A DNA stretch of 7,202 nucleotides from Chloroflexota bacterium (GTDB lineage: Bacteria; Chloroflexota; Anaerolineae; Aggregatilineales; UBA2796), in assembly GCA_017743585.1 (NCBI GenBank), contig JAGHYP010000143.1:1-7202 (forward strand), given 5' to 3'. Made by a program: the position numbers and the translations under genes. The notes below the pieces were generated by a model that saw nothing but the letters and a program-made list of their open reading frames with translations, did not search any database and had not been told where the DNA came from. This document shows positions 1 through 6,718 of the stretch, in pieces. Every line of letters begins with the position of its first letter. The stretch's first letter is position 1.

Positions 1-3000
1 ACGGCGTGGCTGACTGCCGACTCGGCCTCCTGTCTCAAAGTCGGATCGGCCAGGCCGAGCTGAACAAAGGCGGCGTAGGTCGCCACGTTAGGCAAGAAGC
101 GGCTGATGGTCTGCTCTGTGCATTGATGTGGGAAATTCTCAAGCACTTCGAGCGCGTCCACTACAGCAGCGGCCAAAGAGCGATCGAAGCGCAACGTGAG
201 CGAGCCTTCGCGCGTTGTGAAGCGACGTGGCAAGGCGATGCCTTCCGTGCGGCGCTCCCCCTTCGATAGCACGCCGCCCGTGGCGACCGTCTCAGGCGCT
301 TCGTAGCGCAGCACAGGCAGATATTTGCCCTCCCCTTTGCCAACGGCGCTCTTGGCGGCATCGCGCAACGTGCCGTCCGCATTTTGAGCGAAGAACGTCA
401 CCTCAAGTTGATCCACATCCTCAACTTCGATTTGCCACTCGAAGCGTGCGCGCCCGCCATCAGGAATGGTGCGCGTCAGGCTCGGCGCGCTATCGAGCAG
501 CCGCGCGCCCCTCAACTCAATGCGCGTCGTCACCTGCTGCTCGGCGCCGCTATTGTTGTTCACGACTGCCACAAGCGTTGATCTATCGCCCACCACATAG
601 AAGCGCGGCGTGATCGGGCGCACCAGCAACGGCTTGGTGCTGACCAAATCGAAGGTCTGCTGGCCGACGAGCGTCGTGCGCAGCTCGCCAATCGGCAGCG
701 TGACCGCGCGCACGTCCAAGCGCCATGTAGTCAGCTGATCGGGCAGCTCAACGCTGACCACTGCCTCGCCGCGCTGGTCAGTGACCACGCTCGGCTGCCA
801 GAGCGGCGTATCAATCAAGCGCTGCCGCACCTCTAAGATGCCGCCCTCTGGGCCGCCGCCACCACCGCCCTTGACCGTGTTCAAAATCTCCTGCGTCTGC
901 TGATCAACGCTCACAGTCAGGCTGAGCGCAGTGCGAATGCCCAAACCTGCTCGGCTGTAGAAGTGCGATAGGATCGGAGTCGATGTGTCAGGCAGCAGCG
1001 AAAGCACAGCGAGGTCGGTCAGGCTGACGCCAAGCTCCGCCTGAACAGGCTCGCCAAGATGGTCGGTCACTTTGATGGTGTAATTGACCGTCTCGCGCGG
1101 GCGAGCTTGCTCACGATCTGGCGTGACCGTGATGTTGAGCGCGTAACGCTCTGTCTCCACGCCGACCTGCAGCAAGCCCATGCGGAAGGCCGCCACGGGG
1201 TTGTTCTCATCCACGCCTTTGACGATCACAACTGAGACGAAAAAGTTCGGCGCCATGTCAGCGGCGATTGGCAGCTTGTAGACGTGGCTATTGGTCGGCA
1301 GATCGATCACCTCGTAGCGCAGAATCTTGCCGCGCTCAACTGAGATCAGCGCCTTCGCCGCGCCTTGGAACGGGCTGGCGATCAAGACCGAGGCGGTCTC
1401 GCCGACTCGGAAGTCAGTCTTGTTGATCTTCAGGTCAATGCGGTTGCTATTCTGCTGGCGCCACGGCACGTAGTCGCGCCCTGCGACCCACAGGAACGTT
1501 GCCGTGTTGATTTGATTGCCGCGACCATCGCGGCTGGTCACGTAGACTTTGTAGACGCCGCCGCGATCGGGCGTGAAGGTGAAAGTCGCCTTGCCCTCGC
1601 TGTTTGTGGTCACCACTCCGTCTGTCACAGGCAGCTCTTCCACGTCGTAGTTCCAGACTGCGCGCCCAGTGGCGGGATCGAGGCTCTGCACGCTGCGCCA
1701 ACGGCGCTCCACCACGCGCACGCTCAAGCCGACTCCGGCCTTAGGCGTGCTATCCCAGTTGACGCTCACCAGCTTGATGTTTTGCGGCTGGCCTGCCGTG
1801 CCGACGTAACTCTCAGCGATGGCGCCGATGTAAAACTCGCCTTGATGGACGACCACTGTTGTCCGTCCGGCGATCAGCTGATCGCTCTCGTCAGTGACGC
1901 GCGCCTCGATCACGAATTCCTTGCTGCGCGCCGCCTTGGCGAGATCGGCCGGCACTTCGATCACGAACCGCCCGAAGGCATCCGTGCGCCCCTTGCCCTC
2001 TACAACTACCTCGCCATAGCTCGCGTCGTAGAAGCTGCGCGCCCCTTCGTCTTCATTGAACTCGACGAAGTCATAGCGCTCGCTGCCCTTGTAATTGAAA
2101 GAGTGATCTTGCGTGAAGAGCGACCACTCAACCGCAGCGTTACTGACGCCGCCGCCGAAGAAGTAGGTGCTCTCAACGGTCACTTTGATCGTCTCGCCTT
2201 GCACCACCTCAGGCTTCTCAGCCGTCAGCTTGACCTGAAGCTCAGGCACGCGGTACTGCGCGACGTCCACGCCGCGAAGGAACGTCGGTCCGCTCCATGT
2301 GCTAGGATCGGCGCCAGTGAATCCAGGCCGCGCGATGATCTCATAGTAGCCGAGCGGCGCGTTCTCATCGAGCGTGAACGTATCTGAGAACGAGCCGAAG
2401 CGCGTCAGCGGCAAGTTTTTCAGATACAGCTGCCGCCCGCGGCTATCTCTGATCTCAACCGAGACGGTCTCCAAGTCGCTGAGCGTGTACTGCATGTCCT
2501 CTTTGGCGCGCACCACGCCGCGGAAATGGATCGGCTGCCCGGGGCGGTAGATCGAGCGATCAGTGTACAGGTAGACAGTCAGCGAGCTTGGGTAGTAATC
2601 AGCAGGCTGGTTGAAATACCACGGCGCGATTCCCTCGTCCCAGCTCGCGGTGGCGAAGCCGAAATGTTCAGGCGTCTCGATCAGCGCGTGAGCCTCTGTG
2701 TAGAGCGAATCGAGACGTTCGGGCAGCTCGAAGATGGCGACGCCATCTGAGTCAGTGCGCACAACGCCGATGGGCGCGAATCGCTTTTCGCTCAGCGAGA
2801 ATTGGACGGGCAGATCTGGCAAGGGTGCGCCGCTCTGCAGGTCAGTCACCCACGCCAGCAGCTTCCGCTCCGAGAGCTTGAGCGTGATGTTGACGGTAGC
2901 GACCAACATGTTCTCAATGAAGTAGCTCGCATCGGGCGAATGCACATGCAGGCGGTACAGCCCCGGTCTGAGCGACTTCGCGTCTGGGTCGTAGGGCTTC

Positions 3001-4952
3001 AGAAGTTTGCGCGGTAGGTTGGTCACGCGGCTGCTGCTGCCCGCTACGCCGATAAAGTACTGAGTTCGGCTGCCTTCGGCCACCCAGCCCGATAGATCGC
3101 TTCCGACAACGGAGACGCGATACCACAAGAAACCATCTGCGCAGCGCGGACCGCCTGTGATCTCCAGCTCTGTGTTGATCGGCAGCTCGCGGATGACCCT
3201 CGCCGAGAGGCTTGGGGCAGAGCGCAGCCTGAGCGGGGTTGGATCGTCGGGCAGCACAATGGCGCGCTCGCCTGGGATCAGGCGGCTGGGCGGCGCATTC
3301 GGGCACTCAGGCGCGCTGAAGGCAGTGCTGGCGCCTTCGCTGATCGTCACCAAGTCGTAGCGCAGCACGTTCTTCGGATTCTCCACGCCAACTGCCCATG
3401 TGCGAATGCGTTCCATATCCAGCGCTGCGTCTCCTTCGTAATCGTGGCGCAGGAGCGAGAGGACAGAGCTGCTCGAGACGCGATAGAGCGAGAAATTGAT
3501 GCTCTCGAGGTTGCGATGCGTGGAGAAAGCGCGCGTTTGGGCATTGTAGGCGCTGTACAAGCCGAGATTGGTGTAGGCAGTGCGCAAGTTCAGCTCGGGG
3601 TCGTAATCAGGCGTTGACCAACGGAAGATCAGCGTCTTGCCGTCGTCAGAGACCTCGTAGAGGTCGGCGCCGTGCTCGACCTGCAGCGGCGTGCCGTAGA
3701 TATCGGTCAAGCCCTCGATGTTGAGCCGCAGCACGTAGTTTGTGGCAGGCTCATGGCTGAAGCCGTATCGGAAATCACGGCCGTTGCTGTAGCTCTCGAA
3801 GAGCAAAACCGGCTCAGGTGTCACTGCGATGCGATCTTCGAAAGCCTTCAGGTTCATCGGCGCGCTGAAGGCGATGTAGAAGCCTGAGGTGCGCGCCTCA
3901 GACTCGTTGTGACGCGGATATGTCTCGACGATGCGCGGCTTCTCGACGGTGAAGAACGTGATTTGCGCGCTCTCGGCGAGCGGAGCGCCTGCCTCGCTGA
4001 TGAACCTCTCGCGCGCGATGACCACACTGTACTGCGAGCCATATTCGAGCAGCGCCTTCGGCTTGAACTCAAACCTGCGCTTATCTTCGCTGACCTTCGT
4101 CAGCTCGACGGCGACTTTGCCACTCGGGCCGATCAGTTCGAAGTTTGCCTCGACGCTCGCCCGATCCATTGGTTGGTTGAAGACGAGCACGATCGGGCTA
4201 TCCAATAGTACGCTGCTATCGCGTCGCTCAGGTGTCGCCTCAATCAGGCGCGGCGCAGTGGTGCGGAAAGTCGCCTTGACATCTTCTGGCAGCACTGCAC
4301 CCGTCACGTCTTGCAAGCCTGCAGGCACTGTGATGGTGTATTGCGTGCCGCCGCGCAAGTTCTGAGCCTTGAATTGATAGATGGAAGTGCTGATCCACTC
4401 GCCGCTGCCCTCGATGGCGGGCTCAGCTCTGAAGGGCGGGGGCAACGCCTTCATCTCGTCAACGCTCAGCAGCGGCACAACAGGACGGTTGAAGATGATG
4501 CTGATCGTGGCGTCTGCTTCGACATCACTGCTGCCGCTCTTGGGCAGAATCTCGACAACTTCGAGGAAGCCGACCGTCTGAATGCGCAAGGTGAATGTGT
4601 CGCGCATTGGCACGTTGCTCAGGCTGCGCGCCTCTGTGCCGATGGTGAGCGTGTACGTGGTAGCGCGCTGTAGATTGATCGGCTTGAAGCGCACTGTGGC
4701 TTCGTCAAGCCAATCGAAGCTACCGTTCAAGGCGGGCTGCGTGCGAATGGCGCGCTCTACGCTGGCGCGATCCATTGCTTGGTTGAAGAACACTGTGATT
4801 GTGCCGTCTAGCGGCAATTCTTGGCCGCGCAGCGGTATGGTGTCGATCACTGCAGGCGGCGGCTGATCGTCATCGCTGCGGGCGTTTGGCGCGCTGGCGA
4901 GCGCCCCGAGCAGCACGCTGAGAGTCAACACAAAGGCGAGGAGCTTTCGCAT
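1..4952 (-). CDS. Secreted alpha-2-macroglobulin-like protein with Big_5 and SH3b domains (C-terminus cut by window edge)
   Basis: The frame is open for 1,650 codons from an ATG at 4952-4950 to the left edge, with no stop. Bacterial alpha-2-macroglobulins are extracytoplasmic protease traps: cleavage of a bait segment triggers collapse, and a Cys-Gln thioester bonds to the protease. Domains in order: signal peptide (1 to about 19); four Big_5/SbsA-like Ig domains (about 33-126, 127-232, 234-336, 338-440); an MG-like region; SH3b (about 550-632), lying just before the LRPGLY strand (661-666); MG2 with TDRSIYRPGQ (797-806); MG3-like and further MG domains; bait-region domain from about 1175, ending near SLTDLAVL (1310-1317); bait segment (1321-1373); A2M domain (about 1374-1470, with LTTWR); thioester motif CTEQ (1611-1614). 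The A2M complement-like/TED domain continues outside the window. There is no lipobox Cys, unlike E. coli YfhM, so release or wall association is inferred. No pbpC-like gene is visible. The start is supported by an AAGGA site, a promoter and the signal peptide. Family call very likely; protease-inhibitor role inferred. Confidence 0.95.
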   Translation of the reverse strand, partial: MRKLLAFVLTLSVLLGALASAPNARSDDDQPPPAVIDTIPLRGQELPLDGTITVFFNQAMDRASVERAIRTQPALNGSFDWLDEATVRFKPINLQRATTYTLTIGTEARSLSNVPMRDTFTLRIQTVGFLEVVEILPKSGSSDVEADATISIIFNRPVVPLLSVDEMKALPPPFRAEPAIEGSGEWISTSIYQFKAQNLRGGTQYTITVPAGLQDVTGAVLPEDVKATFRTTAPRLIEATPERRDSSVLLDSPIVLVFNQPMDRASVEANFELIGPSGKVAVELTKVSEDKRRFEFKPKALLEYGSQYSVVIARERFISEAGAPLAESAQITFFTVEKPRIVETYPRHNESEARTSGFYIAFSAPMNLKAFEDRIAVTPEPVLLFESYSNGRDFRYGFSHEPATNYVLRLNIEGLTDIYGTPLQVEHGADLYEVSDDGKTLIFRWSTPDYDPELNLRTAYTNLGLYSAYNAQTRAFSTHRNLESINFSLYRVSSSSVLSLLRHDYEGDAALDMERIRTWAVGVENPKNVLRYDLVTISEGASTAFSAPECPNAPPSRLIPGERAIVLPDDPTPLRLRSAPSLSARVIRELPINTELEITGGPRCADGFLWYRVSVVGSDLSGWVAEGSRTQYFIGVAGSSSRVTNLPRKLLKPYDPDAKSLRPGLYRLHVHSPDASYFIENMLVATVNITLKLSERKLLAWVTDLQSGAPLPDLPVQFSLSEKRFAPIGVVRTDSDGVAIFELPERLDSLYTEAHALIETPEHFGFATASWDEGIAPWYFNQPADYYPSSLTVYLYTDRSIYRPGQPIHFRGVVRAKEDMQYTLSDLETVSVEIRDSRGRQLYLKNLPLTRFGSFSDTFTLDENAPLGYYEIIARPGFTGADPSTWSGPTFLRGVDVAQYRVPELQVKLTAEKPEVVQGETIKVTVESTYFFGGGVSNAAVEWSLFTQDHSFNYKGSERYDFVEFNEDEGARSFYDASYGEVVVEGKGRTDAFGRFVIEVPADLAKAARSKEFVIEARVTDESDQLIAGRTTVVVHQGEFYIGAIAESYVGTAGQPQNIKLVSVNWDSTPKAGVGLSVRVVERRWRSVQSLDPATGRAVWNYDVEELPVTDGVVTTNSEGKATFTFTPDRGGVYKVYVTSRDGRGNQINTATFLWVAGRDYVPWRQQNSNRIDLKINKTDFRVGETASVLIASPFQGAAKALISVERGKILRYEVIDLPTNSHVYKLPIAADMAPNFFVSVVIVKGVDENNPVAAFRMGLLQVGVETERYALNITVTPDREQARPRETVNYTIKVTDHLGEPVQAELGVSLTDLAVLSLLPDTSTPILSHFYSRAGLGIRTALSLTVSVDQQTQEILNTVKGGGGGGPEGGILEVRQRLIDTPLWQPSVVTDQRGEAVVSVELPDQLTTWRLDVRAVTLPIGELRTTLVGQQTFDLVSTKPLLVRPITPRFYVVGDRSTLVAVVNNNSGAEQQVTTRIELRGARLLDSAPSLTRTIPDGGRARFEWQIEVEDVDQLEVTFFAQNADGTLRDAAKSAVGKGEGKYLPVLRYEAPETVATGGVLSKGERRTEGIALPRRFTTREGSLTLRFDRSLAAAVVDALEVLENFPHQCTEQTISRFLPNVATYAAFVQLGLADPTLRQEAESAVSHA
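111..122 (-). other. Thioester motif CTEQ of the macroglobulin
   Basis: Residues 1611-1614 read C-T-E-Q within ENFPHQCTEQTISRFLPN. The family motif is C-x-E-Q, in which the Cys thiol and Gln side chain form the internal thioester. Both reactive residues are present, so the protein should belong to the thioester-active class. The glycine usual just before the Cys (P-Y-G-C) is glutamine here (P-H-Q-C). Confidence 0.92.
834..992 (-). other. Predicted bait segment of the macroglobulin, with glycine run
   Basis: Residues 1321-1373 lie between the end of the bait-region domain (SLTDLAVLSLL) and the start of the A2M domain (EVRQRLIDTPLWQPSVVTD). The segment holds an S-R-A-G-L-G-I-R-T stretch and then K1361 followed by six glycines (1362-1367) and P-E-G-G. 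In bacterial macroglobulins this position carries the exposed, protease-cleavable bait. R1334, R1340 and K1361 would be trypsin-like sites. Position is well supported; the protease preference is inference. Confidence 0.65.
3057..3305 (-). other. SH3b domain inserted in the macroglobulin
   Basis: Residues about 550-632 form a bacterial SH3 module. Visible marks are C550-P-N-A-P-P-S-R-L, the LRLRSAPS strand (574-581), ELEITGGPRC604ADG, the aromatic L-W-Y-R-V strand, and G622-W623-V624-A-E-G. Such modules usually bind peptidoglycan or other cell-wall or matrix ligands. Here it sits between a strand ending in an L-R-Y-D-L-V-T-I-S-E-G-type turn and the LRPGLY strand (661-666) of the macroglobulin core, so it looks like an insertion into an MG domain rather than a terminal add-on. 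C550 and C604 bracket the first part of the fold and could form a disulfide outside the membrane. Confidence 0.85.
4149..4182 (-). repeat. Direct repeat copy B encoding the FNQPMDRASVE segment of Ig unit 3
   Basis: Partner of 4755-4788, with four mismatches in 34 bases. It encodes residues 258-268 of Ig unit 3. The protein segments differ only at the fourth residue (A in unit 1, P in unit 3). Similarity falls off quickly on either side, so the conserved block is short. Confidence 0.7.
4755..4788 (-). repeat. Direct repeat copy A encoding the FNQAMDRASVE segment of Ig unit 1
   Basis: This 34-base stretch matches 4149-4182 at 30 of 34 positions in the same orientation, 606 bases away (202 codons, in frame). 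It encodes the F-N-Q-A-M-D-R-A-S-V-E strand of Ig unit 1 (residues 56-66). The match at DNA level, not only protein level, suggests a fairly recent duplication or gene conversion between Ig units 1 and 3. Confidence 0.7.
4896..4952 (-). other. Signal peptide of the macroglobulin
   Basis: The first residues, MRKLLAFVLTLSVLLGALA, have a two-residue basic n-region, a hydrophobic core (4-18) and small residues near the end. A signal peptidase I cut after A19 (A-L-A | S) fits the -3/-1 rule. A cut after A21 would place proline at +1, which is unfavourable. No cysteine follows, so this is not a lipoprotein signal. The following R-S-D-D-D-Q-P-P-P stretch looks like a short linker to the first Ig domain. 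Confidence 0.85.
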
Positions 4953-4962
4953 CGTCAGGTTA

Positions 4963-4969
4963 TCCTTCC
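4963..4969 (-). promoter_or_regulatory. Ribosome binding site of the macroglobulin gene
   Basis: On the minus strand GGAAGGA lies 10 bases before the ATG at 4952-4950. The AAGGA core pairs with the 16S anti-Shine-Dalgarno end. The spacing is slightly long but acceptable, and it supports the chosen start. Confidence 0.7.
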
Positions 4970-4996
4970 GCAACACTACCGCATGGCCGCTCCATC

Positions 4997-5025
4997 AGTA
5001 TAAACCTTGACAGGGCGACGCTCAA
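4997..5025 (-). promoter_or_regulatory. Sigma-70-like promoter of the macroglobulin gene
   Basis: Read on the minus strand, TTGAGC (5025-5020) and TATACT (5002-4997) are separated by exactly 17 bases. Both are close to the -35 and -10 consensus. Transcription would begin near 4990 and give a leader of roughly 38 bases containing the AAGGA site. This is the best promoter in the window. Confidence 0.65.
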
Positions 5026-5059
5026 GCAACGCCTGCGCAATGCCTGCGCTACGCTGCCA
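5016..5059. repeat. Four 11-bp-phased copies of CNAYGC between the divergent genes
   Basis: Units begin at 5016 (CGACGC), 5027 (CAACGC), 5038 (CAATGC) and 5049 (CTACGC), an exact 11-base period close to one helical turn. The two middle units are nearly identical over 12 bases (CAAYGCCTGCGC). The first unit overlaps the -35 box of the macroglobulin promoter (5020-5025). This is the geometry of a multi-site operator, but the motif is short and chance in GC-rich DNA is possible. Confidence 0.4.
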
Positions 5060-5115
5060 GCTGTGAGGTCACGCGCAGCGCTACTTTATTGGCAGCAGAC
5101 TGTGCGGCGCTTGCC

Positions 5116-5143
5116 TTTTCTGACATCGAAAATGGGTTAGAAT
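5116..5143 (+). promoter_or_regulatory. Candidate promoter for comM-ubiE
   Basis: TAGAAT (5138-5143) is a reasonable -10 box 22 bases before the comM start. The only -35 at workable spacing is a poor TTTTCT (5116-5121, spacer 16). TTGCCT at 5111 is a better hexamer, but its spacer of 21 is too long. Transcription would start near 5150, leaving a short leader. Weak support. Confidence 0.3.
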
Positions 5144-5153
5144 CAAGCGGCGT

Positions 5154-5159
5154 GAGGAG
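5154..5159 (+). promoter_or_regulatory. Ribosome binding site of comM
   Basis: GAGGAG sits 6 bases before the ATG at 5166. It is a strong Shine-Dalgarno match at good spacing, and it fixes the start of the gene. Confidence 0.8.
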
Positions 5160-5165
5160 CGCAGC

Positions 5166-6704
5166 ATGCTGGCGCACGTTTTATCAGGCGCAGTCTTCGG
5201 CATAGAAGGCGTCAAGATCACGGTTGAGGTGGATTACAATCCGCGCGGCATGGCGAGCTTCACGATTGTCGGGCTGCCTGGCACTGCCGTGCAAGAGAGC
5301 CGTGAGCGCGTGCGCGCCGCTATCAGAAACATCGGCTGTGAGTTTCCGATGAGGCGCTTCACGGTCAATCTTGCGCCCGCTGACATCCGCAAGGAAGGCC
5401 CGTCGTTCGATTTGCCGATTGCCATCGGCGTGCTGGTGGCGACCGAGCAATTGCGCCCTGACCAAATTGCCGATTCGATGTTCATCGGTGAGCTGGCGCT
5501 AGATGGGAAGCTGCGGCACATCTGCGGCGCGATCAACTTGGCGCTGTTGGCGCGGCAAGAGGGCCTGCGCAAAATCTACGTGCCTGTTGAGGATGCGCCT
5601 GAAGCCGCGCTGATCGAGGGCATTGATGTTTTCCCTGTGCCGTCGCTCGGCGACTTGGTTGAGCATCTCTTTGGGATGAAACCAATCCCGCCCTTCGACC
5701 GCAGCCAACTGCGCCAAGAGCCACCAGTGGCCACGTACCCTGTGGACTTCGCGCACATCAAGGGGCAGGAGACGGTCAAGCGCGCGATGGAAGTAGCTGC
5801 AGCAGGCAATCATAACATCTTGCTCGTCGGGCCGCCCGGCGCGGGCAAGACTTTGATCGCACGCGCTCTGCCCAGCATTCTGCCGCCGCTCACGCCTGAA
5901 GAAGCGCTGGAGATCACGCGCATTTACAGCGTCGCCGATCTGCTGCCGCCAGATCGGCGCATGGCGCAGCGGCGTCCGTTTCGCGCGCCGCATTACACCA
6001 TCAGTCAGGCAGGGTTGGTCGGCGGCGGCAGCACGCCGCGCCCCGGCGAGCTGACACTGGCGCACCGCGGTGTGTTGTACCTCGACGAGCTGGTCGAGTT
6101 TGGGCATAAGCTAGAGGCCTTGCGCCAGCCGCTTGAGGATAAAGTGGTCACCATCAGCCGCGCCAGCGGCTCGCTGACTTTCCCAGCGAATGTGATGCTA
6201 GTCGGCAGCATGAACCCATGCCCGTGTGGCCACTATGGCGACACATTGCAGCCATGTACATGCAGCGAGGCAGACGTGAGGCGCTATCAGCAGCGCCTGA
6301 GCGGCCCGATCCTTGATCGCTTCGACATTCATCTAGACGTGCGGCGCGTGGATCACGATAAACTGACAGGCACAAGCTATGCTGAATCTTCAGCTCGCAT
6401 TCGAGAGCGCGTGATAGCTGCACGGCAACGTCAGCTGGAGCGCTACAGCGCGTTCCCGCACATCCGCGCTAACAGCGACCTGACGCCCAGCGAGATTGAC
6501 CAGTTCTGCCGGCTCACGGATGACGCAGCGGTCTTGCTGCAAAACGCGATACGGCGGCTGAACCTGAGCGCGCGCGCCTATCATCGCGTGCTGAAACTAA
6601 GCCGCACGATCGCAGACTTAGAAGGCGCTGAGGTCATCGAATTGGTTCACGTGGCAGAGGCAGTGCAATACCGCTCGCGATTGATGACCATCTTACAGGG
6701 ATGA
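5166..6704 (+). CDS. comM: ComM/YifB-type Mg-chelatase-like AAA+ ATPase
   Basis: A complete 512-residue cytoplasmic protein, the usual family length. In Vibrio, ComM is a hexameric helicase that drives branch migration when incoming DNA recombines during natural transformation; many other bacteria carry it as YifB with no defined role. Domains: an N-terminal ChlI/Lon-like domain (about 20-142), the Mg-chelatase AAA+ core (about 190-396), and a Mg_chelatase_C helical domain (about 403-498). Visible motifs are Walker A GPPGAGKT (222-229), the RPFRAPHYT and GGGSTPRPGE loops, Walker B L-Y-L-D307-E308, the Cys cluster MNPCPCG plus PCTC (C352, C354, C364, C366; probable zinc site), and SGPILDRFD (379-387). 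The Walker B tail reads LDELVEF where LDELPEF is usual, which should not harm catalysis. The gene diverges from the macroglobulin gene and is probably cotranscribed with ubiE, 10 bases downstream. A role in transformation is inferred from the family; no other competence gene is visible. Confidence 0.95.
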   Translation: MLAHVLSGAVFGIEGVKITVEVDYNPRGMASFTIVGLPGTAVQESRERVRAAIRNIGCEFPMRRFTVNLAPADIRKEGPSFDLPIAIGVLVATEQLRPDQIADSMFIGELALDGKLRHICGAINLALLARQEGLRKIYVPVEDAPEAALIEGIDVFPVPSLGDLVEHLFGMKPIPPFDRSQLRQEPPVATYPVDFAHIKGQETVKRAMEVAAAGNHNILLVGPPGAGKTLIARALPSILPPLTPEEALEITRIYSVADLLPPDRRMAQRRPFRAPHYTISQAGLVGGGSTPRPGELTLAHRGVLYLDELVEFGHKLEALRQPLEDKVVTISRASGSLTFPANVMLVGSMNPCPCGHYGDTLQPCTCSEADVRRYQQRLSGPILDRFDIHLDVRRVDHDKLTGTSYAESSARIRERVIAARQRQLERYSAFPHIRANSDLTPSEIDQFCRLTDDAAVLLQNAIRRLNLSARAYHRVLKLSRTIADLEGAEVIELVHVAEAVQYRSRLMTILQG

Positions 6705-6718
6705 GCAACGGCGGATGA
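6701..6718 (+). other. Five-codon mini-ORF linking comM stop to ubiE start
   Basis: ATG AGC AAC GGC GGA TGA encodes MSNGG. Its ATG overlaps the comM stop as ATGA (6701-6704), and its TGA overlaps the ubiE ATG as ATGA (6715-6718). This arrangement could pass terminating ribosomes from comM to ubiE in two steps. It is equally possible that it is a by-product of two nearby ATGA sequences, and no product is claimed. Confidence 0.35.

Larger units (their letters stand above)
3633..4856 (-). repeat. Four consecutive Big_5/SbsA-like Ig domains in the macroglobulin N-terminus
   Basis: Residues about 33-440 contain four related units of roughly 100 residues. Each opens with an I/V-x-x-x-x-P strand (VIDTIP, VVEILP, LIEATP, IVETYP). 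Each then has an I-x-x-x-F-(N/S)-x-(P/A)-(M/V) strand: FNQAM at 56-60, FNRPV in unit 2, FNQPM at 258-262 and FSAPM at 362-366. Units 1-3 later show a Y-x-(L/I/V)-x-(I/V) strand and a closing TFT/TFR/TFF strand. This is the usual layout of bacterial Ig-like domain 5. They probably act as a stalk or spacer lifting the macroglobulin core away from the cell surface. Unit 4 is the most divergent and may be the family's own first MG-type domain. Confidence 0.75.

Noticed and set aside
227..613. A 128-codon plus-strand open frame near the left edge.
   Set aside because: It is antisense to the macroglobulin region that includes the thioester approach. The translation is rich in Arg, Ala and Ser with no recognisable domain, typical of a shadow frame.
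834..872. The glycine-codon run considered as a DNA microsatellite.
   Set aside because: The codons mix GGC and GGT and are interrupted by Pro and Glu; it is better explained as the flexible bait segment of the protein.
1365..2387. A 340-codon plus-strand open frame opposite the macroglobulin gene.
   Set aside because: It lies wholly antisense to a continuous coding frame with clear macroglobulin motifs. Its translation shows no family motif, and long antisense frames are expected in GC-rich coding DNA.
5007..5012. A perfect TTGACA on the plus strand, a possible -35 box for comM.
   Set aside because: No acceptable -10 box follows at 15-19 bases (the sequence there is GC-rich), and the hexamer falls within the spacer of the opposite promoter.
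5053..5096. Inverted repeat GCTGCCA ... TGGCAGC with 7-bp arms and a 30-base loop.
   Set aside because: The arms are short, the loop is long, and it is not followed by a T-run, so neither a terminator nor a stable hairpin is supported. It could be a split operator, but nothing else points to that.
5499..6107. A 202-codon minus-strand open frame inside comM.
   Set aside because: It lies opposite the Walker A and Walker B regions of a convincing comM and has no recognisable motif.
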